Shown here: positions 28,257-36,729 of the stretch, piece after piece
How the letters are laid out: the number at the start of each line of letters is the position of its first letter
Position numbering within the stretch: position 1 is the first letter of the stretch
Made by a program: the position numbers and the translations under genes
From: Pseudomonas morbosilactucae
GTDB taxonomy: Bacteria > Pseudomonadota > Gammaproteobacteria > Pseudomonadales > Pseudomonadaceae
Assembly: GCF_023241715.1 (NCBI RefSeq)
Contig: NZ_JALQCW010000032.1
Span: 1 to 64,000, forward strand
Length of the DNA stretch: 64,000 bases
Direction: 5' to 3'
Notes under the pieces: generated by a model
The model's database searches: none
Told to the model about the DNA's origin: nothing
Seen by the model: only the letters and a program-made list of their open reading frames with translations

Positions 28257-29918
28257 GTGAGCAAAATTGAAGTATTTATATTCAAAAGCGGCTTGACTAG
28301 ACAGCTAAGCATCGTGTCGTTAACGTTGATAGCATCTTTGCTGTTTGTATCCTTCGGCCTGCTTGTACGTTATGTCGTCGATCATCCAGACTTTGTTAAA
28401 AGTATGACTGGCGTCACTATCTTCTGTACTATTTTTATAGGAATCAGGTTGGCAATGCCCCTCTCCTATTCGGTGATCGAGTCACTCACTCACGATCACT
28501 ACATGACGCTCGAGTCTGCACTACGATCTTTCTACTTTGACCAGATTAATCGTATTTACATTGAGCGATTGGAGGGCGCTTGGAAGAACGAGTTTGTTGC
28601 TATTTACGAATCCGCCATGTCCTCAGTCGGCAGCTATGTGAGAACAGTCTGGGCTGAGACGCTGCCGGTTATATTTCAGACTCTGTTTATTCTAGGTTCG
28701 GTTTCGGTATATCTGAGCTGGGATGTGGCGGTGGTCTTTTCAATTACGATCGTGGTTTACATATTTTTTGTTATTATCATGACGAATGCCCGTTTCCCGT
28801 TGATGAAACGCGTAGCGCAATCTCAAAAAAAAAATGAATGGCATGGTCCATAGCCTGTTAGCGGCAGGCTTCACAGAAAAAGCATACGCTTCAGCCGGAA
28901 GGTTCAATAGAAGTATCAAAACATTGTGAATCTTTACCTGCGAGCCCAGCAAAGCGTGCGTCTTGTGTTCTTCAAGTTTGGAGTGCTTACTACCGTTATC
29001 TCCGTTATTGGCAGCATGCTGGTGTTGGCCTGTGCCACCTTTGATTTCACAAAAGACAACATGACATTAGGCAGCCTGATCATGCTCGCCACCTTCCTTT
29101 TTCAGGTATTTCTCCCGTTAAATCGAATAGGAATGCTATGGCGCACGCTTAACAAATTGCGCATTGATTTCGCCCTGCTAGAAGAGGCTCTGGAGAAGTA
29201 TGAACGCTATACAGTGCTCGCTTCGCCACCACCTTTCGACTTTGCGCGTCTAGCCATCAGTTTAGATGGAGTTTACAAGAAAAAATACGATAAGTGCATT
29301 TTCGAAAACCTACAGGCCGTCATCGAGTTTGCCCCAGGTCTGCCTACCTTGATCACTGGAAACAACGGCAGTGGGAAAAGTACACTCGCAAGACTGATCA
29401 GCGGGATCGATAAGCCAGACCAAGGTGCACTTTACTACAATAACACCGCCCGCTCGCTGGACAGCTACGGTTTGCTGCCCGAGTGGGTGGCGCTCTCCAG
29501 CCAATCGATTGTATTCATCAACGGTACGATCGGGGAAAACCTCGAACTCTTTCTGAAAGATGTCGACTTGGAAGGTTACCATCAGTTCGCGCATCGACTG
29601 TCATTCGAAAAACCACTGCACTACGAAGTTGGCGATCAAGGGCGAAACCTTTCGGCTGGTGAGCGTCAGAAGCTCTGCATTCTCTTGGCGCTTCTAAAGC
29701 GTCCGCAACTGCTCATTCTGGATGAGCCTACTGTCAACCTAGACTCCTTCAGTGGTGAGCAACTTAAGCGCCTTATAGAGGAGTATTCAACACTTATTAA
29801 AGTTCTTATCATCACTCACGACAAGGGATTTCTCGACCAGTTCGAAGACGCACCAATTTACGACGTAACTGAGGGCAGAGTCGTGAAATTTCATACCATT
29901 CAAAAGGAATTTCAATGA
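28257..29918 (+). pseudogene. Cargo ABC exporter (fused membrane domain and ATPase), frame disrupted twice
   Basis: A half-transporter with an N-terminal six-helix membrane domain and a C-terminal ATPase, of the peptide or siderophore exporter type (PvdE/SyrD-like). It starts at GTG 28257 with AAGGGA upstream. ATPase motifs are intact: Walker A GNNGSGKSTLARL, Q-loop region, signature LSAGERQKL, Walker B LLILDEPTVNLD and the H-loop ITHD. The frame is lost at a run of ten A (28825-28834; nine would keep frame) and regained near 28923; the 90 bases between read sensibly in the shifted frame (MNGMVHSLLAAGFTEKAYAS). Two compensating single-base changes, or sequence errors, explain this. There is no peptidase domain. 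Confidence 0.82.
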
Positions 29919-30826
29919 AAAATATCAGCTTTCGCCTGCCAGAAATAGATATTTTTATCCAAGACTTCTTCCAGAAGAAACCTTTTATGTTTCAGTCGAT
30001 AGATGGCTATGAGATGGTGGACTGGCAAGCGATTAATCGGCTGTTAGAGAAGGATATTCTCGATTTTCCTAGAGTTCGTTTGGCCAACGACAACAATCCA
30101 TCAATCCGGGGATACAAAGGTTTTGTTAATTATTCGCTGACGGTGACAGGCGAGACATCTCCCCATATAAATAGGTATAACTTACTCAAAAGCCTTCAAG
30201 GCGGAAGCACACTGATCGTCGACCGCTGCCAGGCTTTTTTTGAAGGTGCCCTCCATGCTACGCAATATCTCAATGAGAGATTGCGCTGTCGATCAAGTGC
30301 AAACCTTTACTGCGCATGGAGCGCCACACCCAGTTTTGGCGTCCATTTTGACAATAATGATGTGATCGCTGTTCAAATCGAAGGGGTCAAAAAATGGGAT
30401 ATTTACGCACCCACCCGCCATTATCCGCTGCTGTCCGAAAAAAGCTTTGACCACACGCCTCCGACCGGAAGCCCCATCGCGACTTACACGGTAAGTCCAG
30501 GTCAAGCTATCTACCTTCCAGCCGGATACTGGCATAACGTGTTTACCGAGTCCGAGCGCTCCATGCATCTCTCTTTTCCCTTGGTTAGGCCGCGTAAGAT
30601 CGATGTAATACGCTCCATCCTAAGCCATCTGGAAGATTCGCCAGAGATGCGCCATCCTATCGCCTACTCTAAGGATATTGCTGAGAATGCAAAGTTAAGT
30701 GGTATTTTGTATTCCTATCTTGCCAATGTTGATATTGATCAATGGGAATCTGCCATTATAGAAGACTGCATGAATACAAGAAATATCACCTTCAACTTAC
30801 CAGAGATAAGAACTCGAGATGCCTAA
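29915..30826 (+). CDS. Cupin_4/JmjC-type Fe(II)/2-oxoglutarate oxygenase
   Basis: A 303-residue protein resembling the Cupin_4 (ROXA/MINA/NO66-like) JmjC hydroxylases that oxidise protein or peptide side chains. The Fe(II) facial triad is visible as H144-F-D146 in FGVHFDNND and H207 in LPAGYWHNV; QIEGVKKWDIYAP is the typical sequence after HxD. The N-terminus (FIQDFFQKKPFMFQ) also fits. Its ATG overlaps the exporter stop by four bases (ATGA), so it is translationally coupled. The substrate may be the Cys-tailed protein; that is inference from context only. Confidence 0.85.
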   Translation: MKNISFRLPEIDIFIQDFFQKKPFMFQSIDGYEMVDWQAINRLLEKDILDFPRVRLANDNNPSIRGYKGFVNYSLTVTGETSPHINRYNLLKSLQGGSTLIVDRCQAFFEGALHATQYLNERLRCRSSANLYCAWSATPSFGVHFDNNDVIAVQIEGVKKWDIYAPTRHYPLLSEKSFDHTPPTGSPIATYTVSPGQAIYLPAGYWHNVFTESERSMHLSFPLVRPRKIDVIRSILSHLEDSPEMRHPIAYSKDIAENAKLSGILYSYLANVDIDQWESAIIEDCMNTRNITFNLPEIRTRDA

Positions 30827-31058
30827 AGCAGAAATTCCCCAGCCAGAAAGAAAGGCTATCACCGATCAGCTCAAACAATATTTTCTGACCAACTTCGACT
30901 TGCACCTTGGGCAGTTTGAGGTAGAGTTTCTCCTGGACTTTATCGAAAAAACCTGCGGCCCAGCACTTTATAATAACGGTATTGATGAAGCCATCAAAAC
31001 TTACGCAAGTTATAGTGAGCGTGTTCAGGAAGAAATGGAACCAAAGAGGATAATTTGA
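30819..31058 (+). CDS. DUF2164 family protein
   Basis: A 79-residue protein matching the small DUF2164 family: KAITDQLKQYFLTNFDLHLG, then FLLDFIEKTCGPALYNNGID. The function is unknown. It overlaps the end of the oxygenase gene by eight bases and the next gene by four, so it is tightly embedded in the cargo operon. Confidence 0.82.
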   Translation: MPKAEIPQPERKAITDQLKQYFLTNFDLHLGQFEVEFLLDFIEKTCGPALYNNGIDEAIKTYASYSERVQEEMEPKRII

Positions 31059-31425
31059 AAATCTCATCAAATCTTTCGTTGATGCGTAAAGAGTGGCATA
31101 GCGCTTTTTATACTTTGAATATTGAGCAGCTCGATTTCCTAGAGACGGAGTGGTTTTTCTCTACCAATGGCATAAAGTTTATGTACAAGAAAAACAACTC
31201 CATAAGCTTTCTGTGTTGCGAGCTAAAAATCGTAGTGCCTTTTCTGCTTACCGGCGAACTGAAACGGGCTTAGAAGTCCGAGAACTCGGGAATCTTGCGT
31301 CAGTCTCCGGATCAGCGAGCATTACCAGTCCAGAAGGCGAAAAATATATAAATTTCATAGAAAGCTGGATCAAAATCAATGATTTCTGGAAGTTGCAGTT
31401 TCTGACTTTCGATGGTGAGGAGTAA
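31055..31425 (+). pseudogene. NTF2-like (SnoaL/DUF4440-type) protein, frameshifted
   Basis: The first part starts at TTG 31055 (AGAGG just upstream) or ATG 31082 and reads MRKEWHSAFYTLNIEQLDFL. The rest continues in the next frame from about 31150: YVQEKQLHKLSVLRAKNR, then LASVSGSASI and FIESWIKINDFWKLQFLTF. The pattern of an N-terminal helix, then strands with ..VSG.. and a final W-x-LQFLTF fits NTF2-like proteins. One missing T in GTGGTTTTTCTC (31150-31161) would restore a single frame of about 123 codons. The role in the operon is unknown. Confidence 0.65.
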
Positions 31426-31585
31426 ATTGCTTTCCACAGAAATGTACTCCGCTCGCCGCTAGTGTTCTGTCTCACACATAAAGTTCATCAGGCCTGTGAG
31501 GCCATTGCCTCTCGGACTCGCTGTATCTTGTTCAAAATATCGTAAACGCTCCATAAACCCCACCAGCTTTAAATGGGCGACGCGC

Positions 31586-33085
31586 TCAGCTAGGCGATGC
31601 GGGTGAGCAGTTCCACGGCAGCAGGGCTTCGGAATCTTCAACCGATGTCGCCGTTGGCAGGCGTTCGAGTGCGTGGCGCAGCCACGCATAGGGCTCTTGG
31701 CCGTTGGCTTTGGCAGTCTCGACCAGTCTGTAAAGTTGAGCACTGGCCGTCGCGCCCTTGGGCGTGTCGCTGAACAGCCAGTTCTTTCTTCCGATCACGA
31801 AGGGGCCGATCGCGCGTTCAGCGGCGTTGTTGCCGAGCGGCAGGTAGCCTTCCTCCACGTATTGCTCCAGTTACTTGCGAGGTAACTGATGGCTTTGCTC
31901 AGGGCATTCTGAGCAGTGACCTGTGGCTGCGTCTTTTCAATCCAGCTTTTCAACTGAGCCAGTACGGGCAGACTTTGTTCGTGACGACCGATCTTACATT
32001 CAGCGTCGCCGCAAGCTTTTAGATCGCGTTCGATGCCGTAAAGCTTGTTGATCAGATTCAGCGCGATATCCGCGCGCCCCGTTTTACCTTTGGGCTGCAC
32101 TTTCTATGCTTCAACGAATTTGCGACGCGCATGGGCCCAGCATCCTAAACGCTCAACTCCAGCCTGGGCGCCCAGTGCGTTGTAACCAGCATAATCATCG
32201 GTCATGACGTAACCGCGATAGCCATCGAGCAGGCGCGTAGACACCTCCTGCGCTCGGCTGGTGGAGTAGTCAAAAAGATCACCGGCTTATCCGGCGGGCG
32301 CCGGTTTGCACCCACATCAATGACTGGCTGCTCGGCTCACGGTCAGGCTCTTTCAACACCTGCATCCGCGTTTCATCGCAATGGATGACCCGGCTGACCA
32401 ATAGGATGTAACGCATTAAATTCAACAACGGCTGAAAGTGCTCGCCGCACTGGATAACCCAGCGAGCCAAGGTTTGGCGCAAGATATCAACGCCGTGGCG
32501 ACCCAGCACTTTTTCAAAGCGGTGTAGCGGTAAACCGTCCACATATTTAGTGGTCAGCAGCATTGTAAGAACGCTGGGGCTGGCCATGCTCTTTTCAATC
32601 AGTTGAGCTGGCTTGCCTGCTGTGACGGGTGCCGTTTCGCGGTCGCGGCAACTGTAAACTTTACGAATGTGTTTGATCACCCGTATCTGCATCGGGACGA
32701 TTTCAAGTTGCTCGCTGATTTCCTCGCCAATGGCGTGTTTGCGGCAACCGCAGACGCAGGTCAGCTCATGCTCGGGCAGTTCGTGGATGACTTCGATGCG
32801 CGGTAGAGCAGCAGGCAGTGGCTTGCACTTGCCACGGCGCTTGGTGGGTGCGACGACCTCTTCTTCCGTGTCTTCGTCGGCAACGTCGGCGATGCTTTCT
32901 GCTTCATTGAAAAGGGCTAGCTGAGGCGTAGTAGGATCAGCTGTCTGCTCGGACTTACGTCCGAGCAAGCGCTGACGCAGCAGCGCATTTTCCTCTTCAA
33001 GAAAACCGATCCGCGACTGCATCTTCGCAAGCATCTGCTTAAGTAGTTGAAGATCGTCAGGGAGGTTTTCGGGCACAGAATTCAT
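31586..33085 (-). pseudogene. IS66 transposase TnpC, copy 2, disrupted
   Basis: Reads well from MNSVPENLPDDLQLLKQMLA through the full zinc-finger region (CVCGCRKHAIGEEI ... YSCRDRE), unlike copy 1. It is then broken by single-base losses near 32285-32300 (after WVQTG), a TAG at 32104-32106 where Gln is expected (VEA-stop-KVQPKG), and a 10-base deletion near 31870 (SNWS to [10 protein letters not shown]). The deletion removed one of two copies of ACTGGAGCAA. It ends with [14 protein letters not shown] and [12 protein letters not shown]. Confidence 0.88.
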
Positions 33086-33103
33086 GCCTTGGATTATACC
33101 GAA

Positions 33104-33463
33104 TCAGGCCACGAATCGCGGCGTCAAAACCTGATGAGGACGCTTACGCCAGAGGTCAAAACCGTCGAGCATCCAGTTGAGTTCCTGGACAGTCAGGACA
33201 ATCGCTTCGTCCGTCACGTCGGGCGACGTTTTGAAACGTTCGGACTCCAAGCGCTTGAGCCAAAGGCAGAAGCCGTTGCGTTCCCAGTACAAAATCTTCA
33301 CTCGGTTGCGCGGCTTGTTGAGGAAAACAAAAAGCACTGGGTCAAAGACGGCGACCTTGATATCCAACTCGACCAACGCAGCCAGGCCGTCAATGGATTT
33401 TCGAAAATCGACGGGCTTGGGGTAGAGATAGACTTTTTCGACTTTTGCATCGAGTCGCATCAT
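33104..33463 (-). CDS. IS66 TnpB, copy 2, intact
   Basis: A complete 119-residue IS66 TnpB: MMRLDAKVEKVYLYPKPVDF, FDPVLFVFLNKPRNRVKILY and the terminal HQVLTPRFVA. It is required for IS66 transposition but has no enzymatic motif of its own. It is the only intact transposition gene in the island and is useless without a working TnpC. Confidence 0.92.
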   Translation of the reverse strand: MMRLDAKVEKVYLYPKPVDFRKSIDGLAALVELDIKVAVFDPVLFVFLNKPRNRVKILYWERNGFCLWLKRLESERFKTSPDVTDEAIVLTVQELNWMLDGFDLWRKRPHQVLTPRFVA

Positions 33464-33547
33464 GGCGAACGGGCTCCCGAGGGAATCGGGAGCACAGCAT
33501 CCAGTATTAGCTGAGCGCTTTGAATGTGAGGCTCATGGAGTGGTTAC

Positions 33548-34124
33548 GATCGATCTGGACATCTGGATGATCGATTCCACTGCGGTACATGCAACCCGAG
33601 CCTCTTCAGGTGTCGGAAAAAAAGTGGGCCTGAAGAACCGCTAGACCATCACTTGGGACGCAGTCGAGGCGGTCTGACAACCAAGATTCACATGGTCTGC
33701 GACGCCAATGGCGTGCCATTACGCTTCATGCTTTCGCCGAGGCACGCCAGCGATATCGCCCACACCCAGCCGCTGCTGGATCAAAGCGTTCCCAGTAAAC
33801 CGGGGCGACCGCGCAAACGCAGTCGCTGGTTGCTGGCCGACAAATGCTATGACGCAGAACACCTGCGTCACTACTGCGATCGTTACCGAATACAGCCAGT
33901 AATCCCGCTATGCGCCATGCCGCGCAAACCTAAACCTGGTCTGCCCCGACTATTTGATCGTCCAAAGTATCGGCAGCGGAACATTATTGAGCGGATGTTT
34001 GGCTGGCTAAAAGAAAACCGCCGAATCAGCACTCGGTACGACAAGCTGGCCAAGAGCTTCGCAGCCATGGTCACGCTGGCATGTAGCCTACGTTGTATGC
34101 GGCAATACTTTTCGTACAAAACCT
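33548..34124 (+). mobile_element. IS5-family (IS427-like) element, copy 2, 5'-truncated
   Basis: The right end is ACTTTTCGTACAAAACCT (34107-34124), matching copy 1. The left part is missing: sequence starts abruptly at the codons for the first catalytic motif, directly at the IS66 copy 2 end. It is the mirror image of the truncation in copy 1. Confidence 0.85.
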
Positions 34125-34126
34125 AG
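33548..34126 (+). pseudogene. IS5-family transposase, N-terminus missing
   Basis: Begins inside the transposase at IDLDIWMIDSTAVHATRASS and shifts frame at the poly-A run after GVGKK. It continues as LGRSRGGLTTKIHMVCDANG, ADKCYDAEHLRHYCDRY and the C-terminal catalytic region IIERMFGWLKENRRISTRYD, ending FSYKT with the TAG just past the IS end. The first ~75 codons present in copy 1 are lost. Confidence 0.88.
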
Positions 34127-34195
34127 CTAAAGCGCCCACCAACTCCCCTACGGTTTTGCTCATTTGCACTCCATGCTTACTCGCGTTAACTACGG

Positions 34196-35635
34196 TTAAA
34201 AGACAGATAAGCTAATTGAATCAACTACGTCTACCAAAACTCCCGCCTTATAGTCTTTCCCATACCGACCAAATGTTATTCCACCTGTTTGGTGGCCCAG
34301 GATGCCATCGACCAACGCCTCTGAAACATCCTTCTGTTTCAAGTGGTCAGCAAATGTATGTCCGAAACTGTGGAAGTCCTTCTTGGCGACATCATCCCTC
34401 AATCCCAGTTGTTCACGCACCCGAGTAAACCACTTCGATGGCGCAGCACTGTAACCATGCTTCTTATGGCAAGTCAGCTCCGAAAACAGACGCTCATTCC
34501 CGGCCTCTTTAACCTTCGTCACGTACTCTAGGAAACCCAATGCCAAGAGTTTGGAATGTATTGGCGCAAGTCATTCGGATGACGCCGTCTTTAGCTTCTG
34601 GTCCGGCCTTGTAGCTCGTATGTGGATGCAGGTATGGCTGTCGATAGTCACTACGTCGTCGGTGTACAGCTGGCACAGCTCGTTGAGCCTGGCGCCCGTG
34701 TAGAGTTCCAGGAGGGGCAGCCAGTATTGATTCGGCTTTTGGCCATGGGCCGGAGCATATGTCGCCCGGTTAAACAACAGTTTGAGGGCTTCCGCACTGA
34801 AAGCGCTACGCTCCTCGCTCACCTTACGCCGCTGGCGCACGCGCAGACCATCGAACGGATTACGACTGCAATAGCCCTCCCTGACCGCATACGAAAAGAA
34901 GGCCGTCAGGTTCTTCACGTAGTTGTTAAAGGTCGTGACGCTGATGGTACTGGTCGCCTCAGCGATGGACTGCTCCAGTGGTTGGTCCGGCAACTGATGC
35001 AGGCGCGGGGGAAGCTTCAGCGCCGTCTCTCGGAATAGGTGGGCGTCCTTGCGGGTTATCTGGTCGATGGGCATGTCACCGATGATTCGGGTCAACAGCA
35101 CGGCTACCGCACGCTTGTCGTCTAGGGACTTGACCGCGACGCCCTCCCGGCGCTGCTGCACTAACTGCTCATCGACCACCGCGAGAAAGCTTGGGGATTG
35201 CTGAACAACTGCGGGCACTGTCACGACAGATGCCACAGGAGGAAGCTGAAGAGCACCTACGGACCGTTCTGGCGCTAGTGAAGGCACAGGCATAGCCGCA
35301 CCTATCAACTGCTGCTGCCGCAGCCAGGACGCCCAACTAGCAAGACGCTTACCTCCCACTTCCCAGGCCCCGCGAATGAACTCAAGCGACGGCCTAATAC
35401 CCTGAAACGCTTGCGTAAACAGCCCCTGGACCTGGGCCAGAATGTCCCGCCCACGAATCAGCGCCTCCCGCTTGCAGCGTGTCTGCAGGGAGCGACGAAT
35501 TTCTCTTTGGGGCAACAACGGGCGAATGACATCCGGCACCACGACTCGGAAGTAGTAGACCGAGTGGCGGGACAGTAAAAGGTAGGACGGGATGGTCGAC
35601 ACGGATGTATCACTCCTTGTACCACCGCGTGGCAA
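34196..35635 (-). pseudogene. Tyrosine recombinase (island integrase), inactivated
   Basis: A phage-type tyrosine recombinase reading from 35635 with an N-terminal DUF6538-like segment (SRHSVYYFRVVVPDVIRPLL) and a core-binding domain, then catalytic box I (LYTGARLNELCQLY). A TGA at 34571-34573 interrupts the frame where Arg is expected (TASSE-stop-LAPIHSK), and the same frame continues to 34196 with LGHQTGG and the Tyr segment GRYGKDY. Box II reads HSFGHT; the family has HSFRHT, so a catalytic Arg is Gly. The gene is therefore doubly inactivated. It starts about 50 bases from ffs, the position expected for an island integrase. Confidence 0.9.
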
Positions 35636-35682
35636 AGGGTGAAAAACCGTTAAGAATCAATCACTTAGATGATTGGAGGCAA

Positions 35683-35784
35683 CCCCACCAGCCACACCCC
35701 GGCACACAATGTTCCCGCTGTGGCTGCTGCCTTCCGGCTCTGACCAGGTTCACGGGTAATCGTTGCGGGGGGACCGATGGGGTC
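35683..35784 (-). ncRNA. ffs: 4.5S signal recognition particle RNA
   Basis: The minus strand holds the SRP RNA core: CCTGGTCAGAGCCGGAAGGC AGCAGCC corresponds to the conserved GGTCAG..CCGGAAGGAAGCAGCC hairpin of E. coli 4.5S RNA that binds Ffh. The 5' end (GACCCCATCGG) pairs with the 3' end (GGTGGGGTTGCC) to close the rod. Ends are approximate. A promoter-like pair lies upstream. The adjacent integrase suggests the 3' end served as an attachment site. Confidence 0.92.
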
Positions 35785-35819
35785 ACCATAACGACGCTCG
35801 CCTGACGGCGAGCCGCGCC

Positions 35820-35847
35820 ATTGTACCTATCTGAGTTGAAGTTACAA
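35820..35847 (-). promoter_or_regulatory. Probable promoter of ffs
   Basis: On the minus strand TTGTAA (35842-35847) and TACAAT (35820-35825) are separated by 16 bases, close to sigma-70 consensus. Transcription would start about 30 bases before the mature ffs 5' end, passing through a GCTCGCC/GGCGAGC hairpin that may be processed off. Confidence 0.65.
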
Positions 35848-36025
35848 CCGCTGCTTGCAGATTAAAAAATCCGAGGGTGGTCAAGCACTTGGCCACTTCC
35901 CTTGGAACACCCCGCGATGCAGGGGATGGCAGCGGACAAGGGGTAGCGACACAGCCCCCCTTGTAGGGAAAGCACCTGAGGCACGGTGGAGTTTTCGCTT
36001 TGTTTTGTAGGGCGCTTCCGAGAGA

Positions 36026-36130
36026 ATGCAAACCGCCTTTGAGCGCCTTGAACCCCTCTATTCGATCAGGCAGTCTCCCTGGGCCGCTGCACAATCAGCG
36101 GCCCGGATGTGGAAGTTCGGAACTGAGTAA
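36026..36130 (+). CDS. Small ORF 1 upstream of DUF6124 gene (34 aa)
   Basis: ATG at 36026 after AGAGA; reads MQTAFERLEPLYSIRQSPWA and ends ARMWKFGTE. Two bases separate its stop from the next ORF. No recognised domain and no membrane helix. It is a candidate leader peptide or small protein; only the tandem arrangement supports it. Confidence 0.4.
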   Translation: MQTAFERLEPLYSIRQSPWAAAQSAARMWKFGTE

Positions 36131-36132
36131 GC

Positions 36133-36276
36133 ATGAGCGCTCTTGAGCATTCTCTGACGATTTCTGGTCAGCGTCGCTTTATGGCGGTTGTGCGCGGGAC
36201 ACCTTCGGGTGTGCTGGGTTACTCAGTCCCGGTCTTCCACACCCTCGCACAACTGCCACCCCTCATGTGGAAGTGA
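36133..36276 (+). CDS. Small ORF 2 upstream of DUF6124 gene (47 aa)
   Basis: ATG at 36133; reads MSALEHSLTISGQRRFMAVV, then GVLGYSVPVFHTLAQLPPL and ends MWK. The initiation region (CTGAGTAAGC) overlaps the stop of ORF 1. It ends 36 bases before DUF6124. I have an impression of similar short ORFs ahead of other DUF6124 (DUF3077) genes in Pseudomonas, but cannot confirm it here. Confidence 0.45.
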   Translation: MSALEHSLTISGQRRFMAVVRGTPSGVLGYSVPVFHTLAQLPPLMWK

Positions 36277-36312
36277 GCTCGGCAGTCCTTTAATACTGAG
36301 TGAGTGACACAC

Positions 36313-36666
36313 ATGAAAAAGCTTGTCCCCGACCCACCCTTCTCCCTCCCTGCTCATCGTCGCGACCCCGAGCTGGACAGCGCCAATGCCATCTTGCTGC
36401 ACACCCTCAAAGCCACCCGCGAGCGCCCTTTTGGCCTGCGTGACGCCCACGGCCAGGCGTTGTACACGGTGCAGCCGGGCATAAGTGCCGAAGATGCCTT
36501 GGCCCACGTGTCGCTGCTGCTCAAGTGCGCCGAGGAGGTGTCCGATGAAATCACCGAGCAGGCCAGCGGCATCGAGCGCGGCCTGATCTGGTCCATGGTG
36601 CATTCCGTGGAAATGGCCCGCGCCGTGGTGGATGCCTTGCTGGACAGCAACCGCCCCAACTGCTAA
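36313..36666 (+). CDS. DUF6124 (formerly DUF3077) family protein
   Basis: A 117-residue helical cytoplasmic protein of a Pseudomonas-specific family: MKKLVPDPPFSLPAHRRDPE, LYTVQPGISAEDALAHVSLL and a final helix with IWSMVHSVEMARAVVDALLD. The function is unknown. The ATG at 36313 is preferred to a GTG three codons upstream. A bidirectional terminator follows. Confidence 0.85.
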   Translation: MKKLVPDPPFSLPAHRRDPELDSANAILLHTLKATRERPFGLRDAHGQALYTVQPGISAEDALAHVSLLLKCAEEVSDEITEQASGIERGLIWSMVHSVEMARAVVDALLDSNRPNC

Positions 36667-36683
36667 GCGCAGCGCTCAGTACA

Positions 36684-36720
36684 GGGGCCGGCTTGCCCTT
36701 TCCGGCAGACCGGCCCCTTT
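36684..36720. terminator. Bidirectional terminator between DUF6124 and metallopeptidase genes
   Basis: GGGGCCGG and CCGGCCCC (36684-36691 and 36710-36717) enclose an inner GCTTGCC/GGCAGAC region and are followed by TTT. The genes on either side converge. Confidence 0.7.
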
Positions 36721-36729
36721 GCTGCACCT

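Larger units (their letters stand above)
31542..33547 (-). mobile_element. IS66-family element, copy 2, degenerate
   Basis: Inverse orientation to copy 1. Ends are GTAAACGCTCCATAAACCCC (tnpC side, starting at 31542) and, on the other strand, GTAACCACTCCATGAGCCTC (tnpB side, ending at 33547). It contains tnpB (intact) and tnpC (broken), with no tnpA. Flanking 8-mers AAAATATC and GATCGATC do not match, so no target duplication remains. The tnpB-side end abuts a truncated IS5 element. Confidence 0.86.
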
